A stretch of DNA of 64,000 bases from Corynebacterium yonathiae (GCF_027570195.1 NZ_JAKMUZ010000006.1:1-64000), one strand, 5' to 3'; shown: positions 26,870 through 36,889, counted from the first letter of the stretch. Translations and numbers: made by a program. Notes: generated from the letters alone by a model not told the origin.

Positions 26870-27451
26870 ATGAACGATTTTCTTGCCCGCACCCAGGAAG
26901 GCGCTGCGGCCCTGCGACGCGCCGTATCCGATATCAGCGCACAGCCACAGCTGCTCGCCTCGGTCTGCGAGGAGCCCGCCGTGGGCACCGCAGTCCTGAC
27001 CGGAGTCATTGCTCGAGTGGAAAAGACCCGCCGCCTGATCCGCCCCTCTGTGCTGGGAGTGGCGGCCGTGGCGGCAGGCCACACCGCCTATGCCTGGAGT
27101 TTGTATCGCCGCGGCGCGCGCAATGATGCCCTAGGTTGGGGCCTGCGCGCGGCAGCATGGGGAGCGGGCGTTGCCGCCACCCGTACCCAGCCGACGGCCG
27201 CCGCGGTTGCAGTAGGTGGCGCGGCCGTGCTTGCCACCTCGGCACTGGCGGGCGACCCAGCGCTGCGCACCGACGCCGGCAAGGGCATTGGCCACGGCGC
27301 CAACCTGCTCGTCGCGGCCGAGGGGCTAACGGCCTTGCGTGCGGCGCTGCAGCAGCGAAAGCGCAAGGCGCGGCTAGTGCGTGCGGCCGAAGCCAGCGCC
27401 CTAGTTATCGGACACCTGCTGCTGATTGACGGCCTTCGCCGCACCCGGTAA
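26870..27451 (+). CDS. Hypothetical alanine-rich membrane protein
   Basis: A 193-aa protein of unknown family. Residues 60-90 and 100-150 are alanine/glycine/valine rich and mildly hydrophobic, with an RxxR-rich helix near 165 and another hydrophobic stretch at the end. It starts 18 bases after topA, so is probably co-transcribed; its end overlaps a convergent DUF418 gene. ATG at 26870 is chosen over a GTG three codons earlier. No function suggested. Confidence 0.7.
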   Translation: MNDFLARTQEGAAALRRAVSDISAQPQLLASVCEEPAVGTAVLTGVIARVEKTRRLIRPSVLGVAAVAAGHTAYAWSLYRRGARNDALGWGLRAAAWGAGVAATRTQPTAAAVAVGGAAVLATSALAGDPALRTDAGKGIGHGANLLVAAEGLTALRAALQQRKRKARLVRAAEASALVIGHLLLIDGLRRTR

Positions 27452-28640
27452 CTGCGGTTGCATCGTCGGGCCATAAGACAAGCGGCGATGCACGGACTCG
27501 ATGGGGCCGCGGCGGCCGTAGGCCTCCAGCACGCAGACGAAGATGAGCGTGGCCAGCCATACCGCGAAAGCGAGCGCGGCCTGGCCAAAAAGCCCCTAGC
27601 TCGTGGCCAAAGTCCAGCATGAACGGGTGTACGAGGCAGAAAAAGAAGATGGACTGGCCCACATAGCCGCTCATGGAGCGCTTGCCCAGCGCCGCAAAGG
27701 GCCACAATACCGCGGGCAGCGGTGCGCCGGCCGAGAGTCGCTCCTGTACTGGCTGCAGCACTAATGCGAGCCCGGCCAGGATGCCGGGGCCGGTGAAGAC
27801 ACCGAGGAAAGAGTTAGCATTATTGGCCGCATTCGCCCAGCGCTGCTCGATGACCCCAAGCGTGCTCAAAGACCACAGGGCGCCGATTACCACGGTAATG
27901 ACCACCGCGATGGCAACCCAGCGGAGGAGGGTGGGGCGGTGAGAAGGGACGTCGGCAAGCACGCCTTGGCGCGCCCACACAAAACCCACCAGCATGACAG
28001 GCAGGTACATCAGCAAAATGATCGGCGTGGCTAAAACCTGGCTGCCTAGGGTGACAAGCTGGCTGAGCAGCAAATCGGGGTAGGACTCGATGGTGCCGAT
28101 GCCTTCCGTAGCCACCACGCCGAGGGGATCCATAGCGCCGGAAATGAAGGCCACGATCCCGCCCAGCGCGCACAGTGCGAACAGAATATAGGCCACGAGC
28201 ATAAGGGTAGAATCCCGCTTGCGCAGCAGGAATGCAATCACGATTCCGGCCACGCCATAGAAGAACATGATGTCGCCCCAAAACAGCAGCACCATATGCA
28301 CCGCGCCCATCAGAGCCAAGAAGGCATAGCGCTTGGCGATGACCCCGCGCGCCGCCTGCACCGGAAAGCCACGCCGCCACAGACTCAACGCGATGAGCCC
28401 CACACCAAAGCCCAGCAACGTAGAAAACATGGGTAGGCCGCGGTTGTGGACAAAGAAGGCGCCGAAGACGACGGCGGCCTTGTCCCACGCGCTGCCGTCG
28501 ATGATGCCACCGAAATAGCTTGCTGGCCGGTCGGTGGTGATAATCCACGCCGTGGTCATATTGGCCATGGCGATGCCTAATAGGGCCATGCCGCGTGCCA
28601 CATCGGGCGCGATCATGCGGGGCCGAGGAGCTGAGCTCAC
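27401..28640 (-). pseudogene. DUF418 membrane protein with a C-terminal frameshift
   Basis: A polytopic protein with about ten hydrophobic segments, of the DUF418 family. Up to residue ~345 (HPFMLDFGHELG) the reading is normal. The continuation in the same frame is a nonsense arginine-rich tail, whereas the neighbouring frame reads LFGQAALAFAVWLATLIFVC, then YGRRGPIESVHRRLSYG, the expected DUF418 ending, with its stop at 27401. The shift falls at a run of four C on the plus strand at 27594-27597, one base too many. This is a natural mutation or a sequencing error; without it the protein would be about 412 aa. Overlaps the convergent gene. Confidence 0.8.
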
Positions 28641-28651
28641 TTAAAACCTCG

Positions 28652-30184
28652 TTATACCTCGGAACGTTCTGCCAGGGTAGCGCGGATAGGGCGAGCCAGC
28701 TGGGTCATGCGATGGCGACCGCGTAGCTCAATGGATTTCATCATAGTCCACCGGGCCTGCTCGGCCTCGTTAGCGGTCTTGAGTGTGGCGGCATTGGTGA
28801 GCACTTGGCCCGGGGTGTCCTTGGCCAGCTCGGTCAGGCGCGCGGCTTCATTCACGGCATCTCCAATGACGGTGTATTCGAAGCGGTCCGCACCACCGAT
28901 ATGCCCGGCGACGACGTGTCCTGCGGCCACCCCGATGCCGGCTTGCAATTCGAGTCCGCGCAATTCACTGCGCAGCTCCCGGGCGGCCTGGAGGGCCATG
29001 GAGGTGGAATCATAAACATTGAGGGGAGCGCCAAAAACGGCGAGGGCTGCATCGCCCTGGAATTTATTAATAATTCCTTTATTGCGGTGCACCACCTCGA
29101 CGACGTGCTCGAAGAACTTATTGAGTTCCTCCACCACCTCCTCGGGGGAGTGGTTGACGGCGAAGGTGGTGGAACCGATGACGTCAATAAAAAGCACCGC
29201 AACTTTGCGATCCTCGCCGCCTAATTCTGGGCGCTCCTCCAGCGCACGTTGGGCCACCTCGCTGCCGACGTAGCGGCCGAAAATATCGCGCACGCGGTTG
29301 CGCTCCCGCAGGCCACGCATCATTTCATTAAAACCGGCCTGCAGCACTCCCAATTCGGAGCCATCGTAGATATCGACCTCGGCATTGGTCTCTCCGCGGC
29401 GCACGCGCTTGATAGCGTCCTGCAATTCTAGGATCGGATCTACCACGCTCATCACGGCGAAGCTGGTGCCGATAAACCCGGTAGCCAGGGCGGTCAGTGC
29501 GAGTGCGGTAATGGCAGGGACGAGGTCTCCCGCAGTGCCGTGAAAAAGTCCGGTGCGCTGCGCGATGAGCACGAGGAGGATACCCACCAGTGGCACGCCG
29601 GAGGTCATTAACCAGGTAGAAATCAGGCGATATTTGATGGGCGGCTCGAGAGTGGAATCCTCAAATCGCCGTGCCACCGCTTGGGCGGCGACCGGGCGCA
29701 CAAGGCGTTCAGCCTGTAGATAGGTCAAGATAATGACCACGAGACCGGCGAGTGTTGCGGAAACACCCACGACGAGCCCGAGCTTGGCGGATTCCCGGCC
29801 GGAAATCACCACGGCGAGAATGATGCCGATGAGCCACACCGCGGCCGCCACCACGGACTGGTAGACGGGGATGCGCAGCACCAAGTTGCGCACCATATTC
29901 GGATCGTGCTCGTCCGGGTTTCGCTGCCAGTCCAGCACCGGGCGGAATAGCAGCAGGGTTACGGCGATGCCAATGATCACGGCAAAAATCAGATACACCG
30001 CGGCGACGCCCATGAGGCTGGGCAATTCGGCGGCGAAGTCTTTAATCTCCGGCATCGGCAGGAAATAGAGGACAAAGGTCATAATCGCGATGGCACCGAT
30101 AAGGTTGGCGCCGAGGACTAAGGCGGCATAGACCGGCCATTGGGTACCCATGAGCCATCGTGCGCCGCGCAGTAGTCTGTTCAT
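28652..30184 (-). CDS. cyaB: Membrane adenylate cyclase (class III)
   Basis: A 510-aa cyclase making cAMP, the ligand of GlxR. Six membrane helices (10-245) are followed by a HAMP linker (about 240-295) and a class III catalytic domain. Metal aspartates are D334 (FIDVIGST) and D378 (KFQGDAA); K374 is the adenine-selecting lysine, and D442, N445 and R449 (VIGDAVNEAAR) complete the substrate/transition-state set, so it looks fully active as a homodimer. It corresponds to Rv3645 and C. glutamicum CyaB beside topA. ATG at 30184 is chosen; a longer upstream extension overlaps holB. Confidence 0.93.
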   Translation of the reverse strand: MNRLLRGARWLMGTQWPVYAALVLGANLIGAIAIMTFVLYFLPMPEIKDFAAELPSLMGVAAVYLIFAVIIGIAVTLLLFRPVLDWQRNPDEHDPNMVRNLVLRIPVYQSVVAAAVWLIGIILAVVISGRESAKLGLVVGVSATLAGLVVIILTYLQAERLVRPVAAQAVARRFEDSTLEPPIKYRLISTWLMTSGVPLVGILLVLIAQRTGLFHGTAGDLVPAITALALTALATGFIGTSFAVMSVVDPILELQDAIKRVRRGETNAEVDIYDGSELGVLQAGFNEMMRGLRERNRVRDIFGRYVGSEVAQRALEERPELGGEDRKVAVLFIDVIGSTTFAVNHSPEEVVEELNKFFEHVVEVVHRNKGIINKFQGDAALAVFGAPLNVYDSTSMALQAARELRSELRGLELQAGIGVAAGHVVAGHIGGADRFEYTVIGDAVNEAARLTELAKDTPGQVLTNAATLKTANEAEQARWTMMKSIELRGRHRMTQLARPIRATLAERSEV

Positions 30185-30221
30185 GCCTTCATACTTTAGT
30201 AAGACCAGTAGGCTAGGGCGA

Positions 30222-31421
30222 GTGAATACCGGAAGCGTTGCGCAAAGATTGGCAGATACCCCAGGTGTGGCCCGCACCATTCTGGATGCCGCCCGGGCTG
30301 CGCGGGGGATGGCGGGGGCAGATCCGCGGGCGATGAGCCATTCCTGGCTGTTTACCGGCCCGCCGGGCTCCGGCCGTTCCCTGGCCGCGCTCGATTTTGC
30401 GGCCGCGCTCATGTGTACGGACCCGGAGGAGCCGGGCTGCGGCCGGTGCGAGGCCTGCCAGGCGGTGCTGGGAGCTAAGCAGCATACTGACTTGGTGCTG
30501 GTGGATCCGCAGGAAGTCATTATTCCGGTGGATACGGTGCGCGAGGTTATCGGCCGGGCCGCGAGCCTGCCCACGGTTGCGCCGTGGCGCGTGGTGATCT
30601 TTAACAATGCCGACCGCCTCAATAATAACGGTGCGAATGCCCTGCTTAAGACGGTGGAGGAGCCGCCGGCGCGCACTGTGATCATTATGTGTGCCCCATC
30701 CGACGCCCCCGAGGACTTCTCCCAGACCCTCCGCTCGCGTTGCCGCCACCTCTACATTCCCTCCCCGTCGGTGGAGAGCATTACCGCCCAGCTGGTCAGC
30801 GAAGGCGCCTCGGATCACGACGCCCACTTGGCCGCCCTCACCTCCCTCCGCCACGTCGGCAGGGCTCGGCGCCTAGTCAACGACCCGGCGGTGCAAAAGC
30901 GCCGCGCGGTGGCCATCAACCTGGCAGAAGAGGTCTTCCACGGCTCCCAGGGTTTCCAGGCGGTGACCTCGCTGCTGAAATTGGTCGATTCGGAGGCAAA
31001 GGAATCGCATAAGGAACAGGAAGAAGCCGAACTGGCGAAGCTGGAGCAGACCCTCGGTGTCGGTGCGAAGGGCAAGGGTGCGGCCAAAGCACAGCGCGAC
31101 GCCCGCTCCGCCATCAAGGATCTCCAGGACCAGCACAAGAAGCGGGCGAAGCGCCGAGTCATTGACAACCTGGACCTAGTGCTCATCGATCTCTCTGGCG
31201 TATACCGCGATGCGCTCATGCAGAAGGTGGGCGCGCAGGTGGATCTGACTCATCCGGACTTCGCTGGTCTTTCTGGCGAGCTCGCGCAGCGCGTGAGCGA
31301 GGAGGGCCTGCTGGACTGCCAAGCGGCCATCACGTTATGCCGCGAACAGCTGACGCAAAACGTCGGCACGCAAATTGCTTTTGATGGGCTGGTGGGCCGC
31401 CTGCGCCGCGCGTGCCTATAA
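30222..31421 (+). CDS. holB: DNA polymerase III delta' subunit
   Basis: A 399-aa clamp-loader subunit. An AAA+ fold opens with TGPPGSGRSLAAL (P-loop, near residues 44-56), a zinc module with CGRCEAC near 74-80, then NNADRLNNNGANALLKTVEEPP (split only for length; about 126-147), the SRC-like sensor RSRCRH near 173, and a helical C-terminal domain. It loads the sliding clamp. GTG at 30222, divergent from the cyclase with 37 bases between. Tail from 265 has a long charged helix. Confidence 0.9.
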   Translation: MNTGSVAQRLADTPGVARTILDAARAARGMAGADPRAMSHSWLFTGPPGSGRSLAALDFAAALMCTDPEEPGCGRCEACQAVLGAKQHTDLVLVDPQEVIIPVDTVREVIGRAASLPTVAPWRVVIFNNADRLNNNGANALLKTVEEPPARTVIIMCAPSDAPEDFSQTLRSRCRHLYIPSPSVESITAQLVSEGASDHDAHLAALTSLRHVGRARRLVNDPAVQKRRAVAINLAEEVFHGSQGFQAVTSLLKLVDSEAKESHKEQEEAELAKLEQTLGVGAKGKGAAKAQRDARSAIKDLQDQHKKRAKRRVIDNLDLVLIDLSGVYRDALMQKVGAQVDLTHPDFAGLSGELAQRVSEEGLLDCQAAITLCREQLTQNVGTQIAFDGLVGRLRRACL

Positions 31422-31509
31422 ACGGGTGCCCGCTCGGGGCCCGATTTCTATTCCGCGGCGCCCCTAGGTTAAACTTTCTCTTGCTGCACTGGCGCATGCC
31501 AAGCAGCGT

Positions 31510-31585
31510 GCCGCCTTAGCTCAGTCGGTAGAGCATTTCACTCGTAATGAAAAGGTCGCGAGTTCGATTCTCGCAGGCGGCTCCA
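31510..31585 (+). tRNA. tRNA-Thr (anticodon CGT)
   Basis: Full cloverleaf: acceptor GCCGCCT/AGGCGGC, D arm GCTC/GAGC, anticodon stem TTTCA/TGAAA with loop CTCGTAA (anticodon CGT, codon ACG), T arm GCGAG-TTCGATT-CTCGC, discriminator T and encoded CCA. Follows holB as in other actinobacteria. Confidence 0.97.
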
Positions 31586-31589
31586 TAGT

Positions 31590-31618
31590 GGCCGCAGGTG
31601 AATAGCCTGCGGCCTTTT
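31590..31618 (+). terminator. Terminator of tRNA-Thr
   Basis: GGCCGCAGG (31590-31598), loop of seven, CCTGCGGCC (31606-31614), then TTTT. Very strong, five bases past the tRNA. Confidence 0.85.
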
Positions 31619-31650
31619 GTTGTTGTAAGCGCGGCGGTGGGGGCAGCGCG

Positions 31651-33273
31651 TTAAGCCTCGCTGTGATTGTGCAGCAGGCGCGGGACCACCTTGCCGGTGG
31701 CATTGCGTGGGAGCTTGTCCATGAAGTGCACATCGCGCGGCACGGAGTGGTCAGCGAGCTTGGTGCGGACCCATTCGCGGATGGCATCGGCGGTCAGGGC
31801 CTTTCCGGTGGCGTCGGCAGTAGGCACCGCCCACACGGCGATGCGCTGGAAGGTTTCGCTATCTTCAACACCGCCGGCGTGAACCTCGTGAATGCCGGGC
31901 ATGGCCTCGAGGATCTCGGTGACGGACTGCGGGTGGACGTTTTCGCCGCCGACGATGATCATGTCATCGGCGCGGCCGACCACGTGCAGGAAGTCGTGCT
32001 CATCGATATAGCCCAAGTCCCCAATCGAAATGAGCCCGTCCACCTTATTGAGGCGCAGATTCGGGTTGGTATAGCCAGTCATGGCGGTGGAGTTGGTCAG
32101 GTAAATCTCGCCCAGCTCGCCGCGCGGCACCGGGTGGCCTTCCTTATCGAGGATGCGCAGCTTCGTGCCGGAGGCCACGCGTCCGGCGATGGTGGGGTTC
32201 GCGGCCACCTGGTCCATGGTGGCGGTCGTCGCCAGCGCGAGCTCGGTGGAGCCATAGACATTGCAGAGGATGGCGCCGAAGCGCGCATTGGTCTCCTTGA
32301 CCACCTCCGGGGTCAGCGCATTGCCGGCCGAGGCGATGAATTTCAAGCTCGAGGTATCGAACTCACCGGCCGGATCCCGCTCCACCAAGCGCTTGAAGAA
32401 GATGGGGGAGGAGATCATGCCATCGAGGCGGTAGCGCTGGACATCGTCAAGCACCTGCTCCGCGTCGAATACGCGGCGGGTGACAATGGTATTGCGCAGG
32501 CCCAGTGCAATATTGATGCAGGCCCAACCCCAGGTATGGAAGATAGAGGCAGTCAGCTGCAGGCGTTGGTCGCCGCGCCACGGAATCGTGTTCACGATGG
32601 AGGCCAGTACCACCGGCAGAGTTGGCTCCGGCCGCACAATGCCCTTCGGAATGCCCGTGGTGCCGGAAGACATGAGCACGATCGGGCCGTGTTTGGGGAA
32701 TCGTGGCAGCGTCGCGGCCGGTGGATTCTTCACAATTTTGTCTAGCTTTGGCAGATCACTTGCCCCGGTATCGTGCGCGATGATGACGGGGATATCGGTG
32801 TCCACACGGTCGATGAATTCATCATCTACAACGAGGACGTTGATACCGTTTTCCTCGATGCAGCCCGCTAACTGCTCCGGGGAGGAACCAACGTTGAGCA
32901 GGTAAATAGAAGCGCCCGCATAGCCTTTGGCGCCGAGCGGAATGATGATGCCGCGGCCGTTGCGTGCCATCACGCCAAGACGGATCTCGGGCAGGTCCAG
33001 CGAGCGGAGGTAGCGGGCGAAGCCCTGGGTGTGGGTGCGCAGCTGGCGGTAGGTGAGGGTGCCGTCGTCGTCGATAAGCGCCAGGCGCTCTGGGCAGGTG
33101 AGGTAGCCCTGTTCGATTTCGCGCGCGGTGGTGAAGCGGTAGCGGGCCAGGTTGGGTAGCAAACTAAGCTGGGCCCTCGCGCCGCCTTGGTGGCTGAAGA
33201 GTCCGGCGTTATAAAGCGCCGGAACGAACCGGCCGAGGGCTGCTGCGTGGAATTTAAAATCGGAAAAATTCAC
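31651..33273 (-). CDS. Acyl-CoA synthetase (FadD-like)
   Basis: A 540-aa AMP-forming ligase. The P-loop-like phosphate motif reads VLMSSGTTGIPKGIVRP near residues 202-217, the adenylate pocket has NVYGSTELA near 340, and the hinge/lysine region is GRADDMIIVGGENVHPQ near 435-450; the catalytic lysine lies in LPRNATGKVVP near the end. It converts a fatty acid to its CoA thioester. N-terminus has an unusual 60 residues. GTG start with a GGAG-like site. It ends close to the tRNA terminator, convergent. Chain length unknown; no mycolate genes touch it. Confidence 0.88.
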   Translation of the reverse strand: MNFSDFKFHAAALGRFVPALYNAGLFSHQGGARAQLSLLPNLARYRFTTAREIEQGYLTCPERLALIDDDGTLTYRQLRTHTQGFARYLRSLDLPEIRLGVMARNGRGIIIPLGAKGYAGASIYLLNVGSSPEQLAGCIEENGINVLVVDDEFIDRVDTDIPVIIAHDTGASDLPKLDKIVKNPPAATLPRFPKHGPIVLMSSGTTGIPKGIVRPEPTLPVVLASIVNTIPWRGDQRLQLTASIFHTWGWACINIALGLRNTIVTRRVFDAEQVLDDVQRYRLDGMISSPIFFKRLVERDPAGEFDTSSLKFIASAGNALTPEVVKETNARFGAILCNVYGSTELALATTATMDQVAANPTIAGRVASGTKLRILDKEGHPVPRGELGEIYLTNSTAMTGYTNPNLRLNKVDGLISIGDLGYIDEHDFLHVVGRADDMIIVGGENVHPQSVTEILEAMPGIHEVHAGGVEDSETFQRIAVWAVPTADATGKALTADAIREWVRTKLADHSVPRDVHFMDKLPRNATGKVVPRLLHNHSEA

Positions 33274-33424
33274 GGTCGGGGTAGCTCCAAATAAGCGAAG
33301 ATAACAAAAGGATAACCATGGACGATATCGTGAGAGAGGCGCGCTGTGTTGCCGCCAACTCGAAATATGTTACAGAAGCGACTGCAGTGACCTGAAGTTA
33401 CTGGTGTTTCTAGAAAAGGATCTC

Positions 33425-34240
33425 ATGAAATCTCTGCAGCTGAAAGTCCTCTCCGTAGTGGCTTCCGCGCTGGCCGTCGTAGGTGTGGTAGCAGCGCCAC
33501 AGGCCGCCGCCGCGGAGCGCAACCTAGTAGCCTTCGGCGATTCCGTCCTCGCGGATCCAGACGCTGGCTCTTACTTTGCTCACCGTTTCGATCCCTCTAA
33601 GGGTGTAGGCGTAGATTGCCCCACCTCCAATAATTACGCCAAGCGCGCCGGCGCCAAGCTGCGCCTGCCGGTGCGAGACTTCTCCTGCTCCGGTGCCGTG
33701 TCCATGTCCCCTGGCCCCCAGGTTTCCCAGCAGGTGGATGCTGCCATTCGCAGTGGCGCGCTGAGCCCGGCTACCAACCGCGTGGTAATTACTACCGGCT
33801 TTAATGACACCTACAATCACCGCGATATGAACCTGCCGCAGATCCGCAAGCAGTTCGCGGACCGTACCGCCCCACAGGTTGAGCGCATTAAGCGTGCGGC
33901 TCCGAATGCGCGCGTCCAGATCGTGGGATATCCCACCATCGGTTCCGGCCCGTACTACTGCCTCTTCCACTTCGGACCGCGCCCGGCCGATTCCACCTTC
34001 CTGCCGGGAATCCAGGACTTTGAGAATAAGGCGCAGTGGATGCAGGTGGACTTGGCGGCGCGCACCGGCGTGCAGTTCTTGGATATGAAGCCTACCACCC
34101 GCAATAACGGCATGTGTGCCGATGCAAATCAGCGCATGTGGGCTGGTCTGGTGGACTTTACCGCAGGCGACGGTAACCTGCCTATCCACATGAACCAGCG
34201 TGGCCACGAGCATGCGGCCAATGTCATCGCTCGCTCCTAA
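33425..34240 (+). CDS. Secreted SGNH-fold hydrolase
   Basis: A 271-aa exported esterase/lipase. Signal peptide about 1-28 with the cut near AAAAE. Block I FGDSVLADPDAG gives the catalytic serine; the block with asparagine is TGFNDT; the end LPIHMNQRGHEHA carries the catalytic His. Six cysteines probably form disulfides outside the cell. AAAAGGA lies six bases before the ATG. Relatives in corynebacteria act on mycolate or glycolipid esters at the cell surface; here substrate is open. Stands alone between the FadD gene and the alcohol dehydrogenase. Confidence 0.88.
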   Translation: MKSLQLKVLSVVASALAVVGVVAAPQAAAAERNLVAFGDSVLADPDAGSYFAHRFDPSKGVGVDCPTSNNYAKRAGAKLRLPVRDFSCSGAVSMSPGPQVSQQVDAAIRSGALSPATNRVVITTGFNDTYNHRDMNLPQIRKQFADRTAPQVERIKRAAPNARVQIVGYPTIGSGPYYCLFHFGPRPADSTFLPGIQDFENKAQWMQVDLAARTGVQFLDMKPTTRNNGMCADANQRMWAGLVDFTAGDGNLPIHMNQRGHEHAANVIARS

Positions 34241-34292
34241 AAAGAATTTTCAATAATGCTCCGGTTTTGAAAATATCGGTACGCTCGGGCGC

Positions 34293-35378
34293 ATGACTGT
34301 AAAAGCTGTTATTGCCCGTTCCAAGGGCGCGGAAGTCGAAACCGTCAATATCGTTGTCCCCGACCCCGGCCCTAATGACGTCATCGTGCGCGTACAGGCC
34401 TGCGGTGTATGCCACACCGACCTTGCCTACCGCGATGGCGATATCGAAGACGCCTTCCCCTTCCTGCTCGGCCACGAGGCCGCAGGCGTGGTAGAAACCG
34501 TAGGTTCTGCGGTAACCCACGTGGAGGAAGGCGACTTCGTCATTTTGAACTGGCGCGCCGTCTGCGGCGAGTGCCGCGCCTGCAAGAAGGGCGAGCCAAA
34601 GTACTGCTTCAATACCCACAATGCCTCTAAGAAGATGACCCTCGAGGACGGCACCGAGCTCACCCCGGCGCTGGGCATTGGTTCCTTCGCAGAGAAGACC
34701 CTCGTCCACGAGGGCCAGTGCACCAAGGTGGAAGATACCGACCCAGCCGCTGCTGGCCTGCTGGGCTGTGGCATCATGGCGGGCCTCGGCGCGGCCGTGA
34801 ATACCGGTGATATTCAGCTCGGCGAGTCCGTTGCCGTCTTCGGCTGCGGCGGCGTTGGAATGGCTGCCATTGCAGGCGCCAAGCTGGCAGCCGCGGCGAA
34901 GATCATCGCCGTGGACATCGACGAGTCCAAGCTGGAGACCGCCCGCGAATTCGGCGCGACCGATACCATCTGCTCCAAGGACCTGTCGGAGCAGGAAGTC
35001 ATCGACGCCGTCCGCGAGCTCACCGGCGGCTTCGGCACCGACGTTGCTATCGACGCCGTGGGTATCCAGCCCACCTGGCGCCAGGCCTTCTATTCTCGCG
35101 ATCACGCCGGCCGCATGGTCATGGTGGGCGTACCTAACCTCACCGACCACGTGGACATCCCCGCCATCGACCTCTACGGCCGCGGCGGTTCCATCAAGCC
35201 AGCGTGGTACGGCGACTGCCTGCCGGAGCGCGATTTCCCCGCTTATGTAGCGCTGTCCAAGGCCGGCAACTTCCCGCTGGACAAGTTCGTTACCGAGCGC
35301 ATTGCGCTTGACGACGTCGAGCAGGCCTTCGCCACCATGAGGTCCGGCAAGGTCCTGCGTTCGGTGGTGGAGTTCTAA
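34293..35378 (+). CDS. adhE: S-(hydroxymethyl)mycothiol dehydrogenase
   Basis: A 361-aa zinc alcohol dehydrogenase. Catalytic-zinc residues are C40 and H61-E62; structural-zinc cysteines are 91, 94, 97 and 105; the NAD Rossmann motif is VFGCGGVG near 184-191. The close match in motifs to mycothiol-dependent formaldehyde dehydrogenase (M. tuberculosis MscR; C. glutamicum AdhE/FadH) and its partner MBL gene give the assignment: it oxidises the formaldehyde-mycothiol adduct. Stop overlaps the next start (TAATG). Confidence 0.9.
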   Translation: MTVKAVIARSKGAEVETVNIVVPDPGPNDVIVRVQACGVCHTDLAYRDGDIEDAFPFLLGHEAAGVVETVGSAVTHVEEGDFVILNWRAVCGECRACKKGEPKYCFNTHNASKKMTLEDGTELTPALGIGSFAEKTLVHEGQCTKVEDTDPAAAGLLGCGIMAGLGAAVNTGDIQLGESVAVFGCGGVGMAAIAGAKLAAAAKIIAVDIDESKLETAREFGATDTICSKDLSEQEVIDAVRELTGGFGTDVAIDAVGIQPTWRQAFYSRDHAGRMVMVGVPNLTDHVDIPAIDLYGRGGSIKPAWYGDCLPERDFPAYVALSKAGNFPLDKFVTERIALDDVEQAFATMRSGKVLRSVVEF

Positions 35379-35992
35379 TGCGCATCGATAGCACAGTTGC
35401 TTCTGGTAAGTTCCGCCTCGACGGCGGCGAGTGGGACGTGGACAATAACGTCTACGTCGTAGGCGATGACTCGAGCGTTTATGTGGTGGATCCCTCGCAC
35501 GACCTCGATGCCGTAGCGGAGCTGGTTGGCGACCGCCGCGTGGAAGGCATCTTGCTCACCCACGCGCACAACGACCACTGCGAGCTCGCCCCCGAGGCTG
35601 CCAAGCGCTTCGATACCGAGGTCTATCTGCACCCGGACGATGACATGCTGTGGCAAGAATCCAACGGCGATGCCCCCTACACGCCGCTGGCGGATCGCGG
35701 TCAGTTCGATATTGGCGGCGAGAAGATCACGGTCTACCACACCCCAGGCCACTCACCGGGCTGCGTGGTGCTGCACGTGGGCGAGACGTTGCTATCGGGC
35801 GATACGCTCTTCAACGGCGGCCCAGGCGCCACCGGCCGCAAGTACTCCGACTTCGACGTCATCATCGAGTCGCTGAAAAACGTCGTCTTCACGCTGCCGG
35901 AGGACACCAAGGTCCTGCCGGGACACGGCGACGCCACTACGGTCGGTGCAGAGGCCGCGCGCATCGACGAATACATCGAGCGCGGTTACTAG
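35378..35992 (+). CDS. MBL-fold hydrolase partner of the mycothiol dehydrogenase
   Basis: A 204-aa glyoxalase II-like metallohydrolase. Zinc motif THAHNDH near residues 62-68, then HTPGHSPG near 122-129, SGDTLFNGG near 143 and PGHGDAT near 181. Its start overlaps the adhE stop by one base, as in the mscR-Rv2260 pair; it probably hydrolyses formyl-mycothiol, the product of the dehydrogenase, to formate and free thiol. Reaction is inferred from the pair. Confidence 0.88.
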   Translation: MRIDSTVASGKFRLDGGEWDVDNNVYVVGDDSSVYVVDPSHDLDAVAELVGDRRVEGILLTHAHNDHCELAPEAAKRFDTEVYLHPDDDMLWQESNGDAPYTPLADRGQFDIGGEKITVYHTPGHSPGCVVLHVGETLLSGDTLFNGGPGATGRKYSDFDVIIESLKNVVFTLPEDTKVLPGHGDATTVGAEAARIDEYIERGY

Positions 35993-36008
35993 CCTGGGCC
36001 GTTAGTTC

Positions 36009-36047
36009 TAACCGCTAGCCCTAGCCGGTAGCCCTAACCGCTAGTAC
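36009..36047. repeat. Three tandem 13-bp units between convergent genes
   Basis: TAACCGCTAGCCC, TAGCCGGTAGCCC and a third TAACCGCTAG run head to tail. The third covers the stop codon of rmlA. Each unit contains a small palindromic CCGCTAG/CTAGC core. It lies between the MBL hydrolase and rmlA. Confidence 0.55.
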
Positions 36048-36889
36048 GCCCGCAGGTACTCGCCGTAGCCGGACTTAAGCAGTGGCTCGGCGAGTGCTTC
36101 TAGCTGGGTGCGGTCGATAAAGCCCGCCTCATAGGCGGCGACCTCGGGCGATCCGATAACGATCCCGGTGCGCTTTTGCATTACCTCGACATAGGCGGAA
36201 GCCTCGCTCATCGAGTCCACCGTTCCCGTATCGAGCCACACGCTGCCGCGGTGCAGGCGCTGGACATTCAGTTCATCGCGGCGCAGGTACTCCTCGTTCA
36301 CGGCCGTGATTTCCAATTCGCCGCGGCCACTGGGCTCGATGCCCTTGGCTATCTCCACGACGGAGTTGTCATAGAAATACAAGCCCACCACCGCGTGGTT
36401 CGACCGCGGGACCTCCGGCTTTTCTTGGATGCTCAGGGCACGGCCCGCGGCGTCGAATTCCACGACTCCGTAGCGCTGCGGATCCGAAACCTCGTAGGCG
36501 AAGATGATGCCGCCTTCCGGATCCTGGCAGTTAGCGAGCTCGCCGCCGAAGCCGTGGAAGATATTATCGCCGAGCACGAGTGCGACGCTGTCATCGCCAA
36601 TGAAATCCTCGCCAATCAAAAAGGCCTGCGCGAGCCCCTCCGGCCGCGGCTGGACCGCATAATCGATCATGAGCCCGAGCTGGGAGCCGTCACCAAAGAG
36701 GCGTTGGAAGGCACCCGCATCCTCCGGGGTGGTGATGATGAGGATCTCCCGAATACCCGCCTGGATCAGCGTGGTCAGCGGATAGTAAATCATCGGCTTG
36801 TCATAGATGGGCATGAGTTGTTTTGAGATGCCCTTCGTAATCGGGTAGAGCCGCGTGCCGGAACCGCCGGCTAAGATGATGCCCTTCAT
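36041..36889 (-). CDS. rmlA: Glucose-1-phosphate thymidylyltransferase
   Basis: A 282-aa enzyme that joins dTTP and glucose-1-phosphate to make dTDP-glucose, the first step to dTDP-rhamnose, the linker sugar between peptidoglycan and arabinogalactan. The nucleotide motif [20 protein letters not shown] is at 8-27; catalytic aspartates lie in LVLGDN and near the end (VWLDTGT). Last gene of the rmlB-rmlCD-rmlA operon, its ATG directly following the rmlCD stop. Confidence 0.95.
   Translation of the reverse strand: MKGIILAGGSGTRLYPITKGISKQLMPIYDKPMIYYPLTTLIQAGIREILIITTPEDAGAFQRLFGDGSQLGLMIDYAVQPRPEGLAQAFLIGEDFIGDDSVALVLGDNIFHGFGGELANCQDPEGGIIFAYEVSDPQRYGVVEFDAAGRALSIQEKPEVPRSNHAVVGLYFYDNSVVEIAKGIEPSGRGELEITAVNEEYLRRDELNVQRLHRGSVWLDTGTVDSMSEASAYVEVMQKRTGIVIGSPEVAAYEAGFIDRTQLEALAEPLLKSGYGEYLRAY

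Noticed and set aside
36009-36047. CRISPR array
   Set aside because: Units are 13 bases with no spacers and no cas genes.
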